Assembly (NCBI GenBank): GCA_937926065.1
Contig: CALANM010000054.1
Location: 1 to 7,721, forward strand
Direction of reading: 5' to 3'
DNA: 7,721 bases
Source: an uncultured Microbacterium sp.
Lineage (GTDB): Bacteria; Actinomycetota; Actinomycetes; Actinomycetales; Microbacteriaceae
The translations under genes were made by a program, and so were the position numbers. The notes beneath the pieces are model-generated. The model was not told the origin of the DNA. It saw only the letters and a list, made by a program, of their open reading frames with translations, and searched no databases. Each line of letters begins with the position of its first letter. Position 1 is the stretch's first letter. Below, piece after piece: positions 6,441 to 7,721 of this stretch.

Positions 6441-7481
6441 ATGCTCGACGCCACCTCGCTCGACGAGATCTCCAAGCTCCTGGTGTGGACGGCGGTCGCC
6501 ATCTACACGCTGGCGTTCGCCGCGTACGCGATCGACCTCGCACGCCGCTCCGACGACGCCGTCAAGGCGAAGGACGCGGCCGGCACCCGCGTGCTCGTCG
6601 GCGCGGTCGCGGCGGGAAGCGCAGGCGGCACGACCGCCATCGACGAGGTTCGGGCGCAGCAGAAGGCGTCGCAGAGCGAGCTCGAGGCGCCGCTCGGCTC
6701 CCGCCGGCGCTACCTGTGGGCGCGCATCGGCACGGCGCTCACCGTGCTCGGGTTCGTCTTCCATGTCGGCGGCGACGTGCTGCGCGGCCTCGCCGCCGGG
6801 CGGGTGCCGTGGTCGAACATGTACGAGTTCGCCCTCACCGGCACGATGCTCATCATCGCGGTGTTCCTGGGTGTGCTGTTCCGCTACGACCTCCGGTTCC
6901 TCGGCTCGTTCGTGACCGGCCTCACCGTCGTGCTGCTGGGCGGCGCGACGCTCGCCTACTACGTGCAGGTCGTGCCGCTCGCCGACCCGCTCAAGAGCAT
7001 CTGGCTCGTCATCCACGTGTTCGTGGCATCCCTCTCCACGGCGTTCTTCGCGCTCGCGTTCGCCCTCTCGGTGCTGCAGCTGCTGCAGACGCGCCGTGAG
7101 CGCATCGCCGCGCAGCGCGACGCCGACCAGGCTCGTGGCGGCCTGCGCTTCCTGCGCACGCTGCCCGGCTCCGACGCGCTCGAATCGCTCGCCTACCGAT
7201 TCACGATCATCGGGTTCATCCTGTGGACCTTCACCCTCATCGCCGGTTCCATCTGGGCGAACGACGCGTGGGGCCGCTACTGGGGCTTCGACACCAAGGA
7301 AGTCTGGACCTTCGTCATCTGGGTGCTCTACGCCGGCTACATCCACGCGCGCGCGACGCGCGGCTGGCGCGGCACTCGATCAGCGTGGCTGTCGATCGTC
7401 GGCTTCACCGCCGTCATCTTCAACTTCACGATCGTCAACCAGTTCTTCAAGGGCCTGCACGTCTACAGCGGCCTGAACTGA
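6441..7481 (+). CDS. ccsB: CcsB/ResC (CcsA family) haem-handling cytochrome c synthase subunit
   Basis: This 346-residue protein has about eight membrane segments (near 12-33, 91-114, 128-147, 153-174, 189-213, 253-273, 287-306 and 315-335). It carries the tryptophan-rich WWD signature between segments 6 and 7: SIWANDAWGRYWGFDTKEVW, residues 270-289. The last core aromatic before the Asp is Phe283 rather than the usual Trp. Candidate haem-ligand histidines are His108 (VFHVGG), His192 (VIHVFVA), His302 (YIHARA) and His340 near the C-terminus (KGLHVYS). With ResB it transports haem outward and attaches it to CXXCH motifs. A polar loop of about 55 residues (35-90) separates the first two helices. 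The ATG lies 4 nt after the resB stop and lacks a ribosome site, so either read-through coupling or the leaderless promoter at 6429 is needed. It closes the cluster. Confidence 0.94.
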   Translation: MLDATSLDEISKLLVWTAVAIYTLAFAAYAIDLARRSDDAVKAKDAAGTRVLVGAVAAGSAGGTTAIDEVRAQQKASQSELEAPLGSRRRYLWARIGTALTVLGFVFHVGGDVLRGLAAGRVPWSNMYEFALTGTMLIIAVFLGVLFRYDLRFLGSFVTGLTVVLLGGATLAYYVQVVPLADPLKSIWLVIHVFVASLSTAFFALAFALSVLQLLQTRRERIAAQRDADQARGGLRFLRTLPGSDALESLAYRFTIIGFILWTFTLIAGSIWANDAWGRYWGFDTKEVWTFVIWVLYAGYIHARATRGWRGTRSAWLSIVGFTAVIFNFTIVNQFFKGLHVYSGLN

Positions 7482-7483
7482 CG

Positions 7484-7501
7484 CCCTCCGGCGGCGGTGG
7501 G
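7484..7501 (+). terminator. Weak hairpin after ccsB
   Basis: CCCTCCG and CGGTGGG flank a GCGG loop directly after the ccsB stop and pair with one T-T mismatch. There is no T-tract. It may help end transcription of the cluster, but it is a modest structure in very GC-rich DNA, where such pairings are common. Confidence 0.3.
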
Positions 7502-7530
7502 GCTGGCGGGCCGTGGGCTGCGGCGCGTCT

Positions 7531-7560
7531 GGTTCATAACTCCGGAGTTTCTGTGGCCGG
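7531..7560 (+). repeat. Palindromic intergenic repeat, unit 1
   Basis: The unit starts with GGTTC, contains the perfect 12-bp palindrome AACTCCGGAGTT (7538-7549), and ends with TGTGGCCGG. It matches unit 2 (7608-7630) in order and content, apart from missing bases on either side of the core. It resembles the small palindromic interspersed elements of bacterial intergenic regions. I cannot name the family. Confidence 0.5.
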
Positions 7561-7607
7561 GGCGTCGCGCGCCGCGTGATTCCGCGGTCGAGGTCGCTGC
7601 TGGTGTC

Positions 7608-7630
7608 GGTTCTTCCGGAGTTGTGACCGG
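7608..7630 (+). repeat. Palindromic intergenic repeat, unit 2 (shorter)
   Basis: This 23-nt unit reads GGTTC, TT, CCGGAGTT, then GTGACCGG. Compared with unit 1 it lacks about five bases left of the core and two to its right, so its palindrome is incomplete. The shared TCCGGAGTT blocks are 73 nt apart in direct orientation. The perfect stem GCACCC/GGGTGC (7630-7643) follows immediately. Confidence 0.45.
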
Positions 7631-7721
7631 CACCCGTGGGTGCTTCCGCGGGGACTCCGGCGGTCGCCGTTACGGATCTGGTCGCCGCCCGCCGGCGGCG
7701 GGGGGGCTCGCGGGCCGGGGG

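Larger units (their letters stand above)
7482..7721. other. Noncoding region downstream of ccsB
   Basis: These 240 bases contain no convincing gene on either strand. Open frames are short and encode low-complexity Gly/Arg/Pro peptides without a ribosome site. Besides the two repeat units, there are small hairpins at 7630-7643 and 7688-7702 (CCCGCC/GGCGGG). A strongly G-rich stretch runs to the window edge (7697-7721), and the next gene must lie beyond it. Confidence 0.6.

Noticed and set aside
4667..6502. 611-codon minus-strand open frame over resB
   Set aside because: It is the mirror frame of resB with repetitive Arg/Val/Glu composition; resB has clear membrane segments and family motifs.
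7624..7721. Open frame from GTG 7624 to the right edge
   Set aside because: It encodes Gly/Arg/Pro low-complexity peptide across hairpins, has no ribosome site, and begins inside a repeat unit.
7688..7721. G-rich end as a possible G-quadruplex or replication element
   Set aside because: The G-tracts are consistent with general GC richness, are cut by the window edge, and no box-like repeats accompany them.

Overview
The window is chromosomal DNA from a high-GC actinobacterium, most likely a member of the Microbacteriaceae (Microbacterium-like). The reasons are the strong G/C bias at third codon positions, the short archaeal-type aspartyl-tRNA synthetase, the tiny actinobacterial ribosomal protein bS22, and a system II cytochrome c maturation cluster in the same order as Mycobacterium tuberculosis Rv0525-Rv0529. 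I see no phage, IS, CRISPR or RNA gene. Assignments rest on motifs and remembered families; no database search was run.

Layout. 1-64: probable 3' tail of an upstream gene. 176-1221 (+): a small excisionase-type HTH protein, then a 32-residue bS22 gene starting with GTG, a nested hairpin, a glutaredoxin-like protein and a Dabb-domain protein translationally coupled to it. 1228-2568 (-): aspS, converging on the Dabb gene with only 6 bp between stop codons. 2569-2687: a compact divergent promoter region with nested inverted repeats. 2688-7481 (+): a five-gene run (histidine phosphatase, TlpA/ResA-like lipoprotein, CcdA, ResB, CcsB/ResC) with overlapping or nearly touching ends. 7482-7721: noncoding DNA with two related palindromic repeat units and G-rich hairpins.

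How the genes work together. CcdA moves reducing equivalents across the membrane to the thioredoxin-like lipoprotein, which keeps the CXXCH cysteines of apocytochrome c reduced. ResB and CcsB form the haem export and ligation complex. The coupled phosphatase gene has no established role in this process. The HTH-bS22 pair belongs to ribosome biology.

No wholly new system is evident. The most interesting signals are at the DNA level. Four start codons have a TAGACT/CAGGAT-type -10 hexamer 6-8 nt upstream, implying leaderless transcripts. A 14-bp inverted repeat covers both divergent promoters. The heptamer GGCATCC/GGATGCC occurs 15 times and nearly always imposes otherwise rare GCA or GAT codons. 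A small palindromic repeat family sits in the terminal intergenic region.
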